Notes under the pieces: generated by a model
The model's input: only the letters and a program-made list of their open reading frames with translations
Databases searched by the model: none
Told to the model about the DNA's origin: nothing
Program-made: the position numbers and the translations under genes
Part shown: piece after piece, positions 4,943 to 5,099 of the stretch
Layout: every line of letters begins with the position of its first letter
How positions within the stretch are numbered: position 1 is the stretch's first letter
NCBI GenBank assembly: GCA_031284195.1
Contig: JAITAI010000032.1
Coordinates: 1-5,099, forward strand
DNA from: Treponema sp.
Lineage (GTDB): Bacteria; Spirochaetota; Spirochaetia; Treponematales; Breznakiellaceae
Length of the DNA: 5,099 nucleotides
Direction: 5' to 3'

Positions 4943-5099
4943 GCCACGCTTAAGGGTAATTCCAAGCCGATCCGCTGCAGAAAGGCTTGGTCCTTGAGTA
5001 ATCCTGGGGTTTTACTTTGAGCGGCAATCCGGCCCTCATGGAGGAAGATCACCCTACCCCCCAGGTCCAGCATCATATCCAAATCATGACTTGCCATGA
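4924..5099 (-). CDS. C-terminal end of an ECF/CbiO-type ABC transporter ATPase
   Basis: Reading leftward from the right edge gives 57 complete codons ending at the TAA at 4924-4926; the start and most of the ATPase domain lie outside the window. The fragment begins at the H-loop ASHDLDMMLDL, whose histidine is encoded at 5086-5088, followed by GGRVIFLHEGRI, the usual last strand pair of an ABC nucleotide-binding domain. It closes with a tail ending in GLELPLS and LV. SHDLDM followed by a short tail with a G-LELP element is typical of the cobalt/nickel CbiO/NikO branch of energy-coupling-factor transporters, which energise uptake from the cytoplasmic face. Walker A, Walker B and the signature motif cannot be seen, so the metal or vitamin specificity is inferred only from the tail. 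It converges on the membrane-protein gene with a 137 bp gap. Confidence 0.8.
   Translation of the reverse strand, partial: MASHDLDMMLDLGGRVIFLHEGRIAAQSKTPGLLKDQAFLQRIGLELPLSVAQRQLV

Overview
The window looks like chromosomal core DNA of a spirochaete, most likely a Treponema-type organism. This is an inference from the gene set: a clade X phosphofructokinase, a membrane protein ending in an IFPWK tail of the kind I recall from treponemes, a small SlyX protein, and moderate GC with short AT-rich promoter regions. No rRNA, tRNA, CRISPR array, transposase or phage gene was found, and no noncoding stretch exceeds 300 bases.

Layout. Positions 1-524 (minus strand) hold most of a DJ-1/PfpI-family protein whose C-terminus runs off the left edge. 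Positions 659-919 (minus) encode a SlyX-family coiled-coil protein. The 134 bp between these two genes contains two hairpins. Positions 920-1139 form a divergent, AT-rich regulatory region. It has a good sigma-70-type promoter reading right and a nested set of inverted repeats. Positions 1140-2489 (plus) encode a clade X 6-phosphofructokinase. Its Shine-Dalgarno-overlapping stop leads after 10 bp into 2500-3864, a homologue of the nickel-dependent lactate racemase LarA. A long stem begins at the larA-like stop codon. A separate promoter then appears to drive 4013-4786, a five-segment membrane protein resembling DUF624/YesL. Positions 4787-4923 are a structured convergent intergenic region. Positions 4924-5099 (minus) are the C-terminal end of an ABC ATPase of the cobalt/nickel ECF (CbiO/EcfA) type.

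How the genes may work together. The phosphofructokinase and the LarA-like protein appear to form a translationally coupled pair. This suggests, but does not prove, that the LarA homologue acts on a hydroxy acid linked to sugar catabolism. It keeps the residues that hold the nickel-pincer cofactor, so it should be a genuine nickel enzyme; its substrate cannot be read from sequence. The neighbouring ECF ATPase fragment could belong to a nickel or cobalt importer, which would fit the nickel need, although it lies in a different, convergent transcription unit.

The window shows no obvious novel multi-gene system. The points most worth following are the pfk-larA-like coupling, the mixed cofactor signature of the phosphofructokinase, the nested repeats in its promoter and leader, and a probably leaderless or very short-leader mRNA for the membrane protein.
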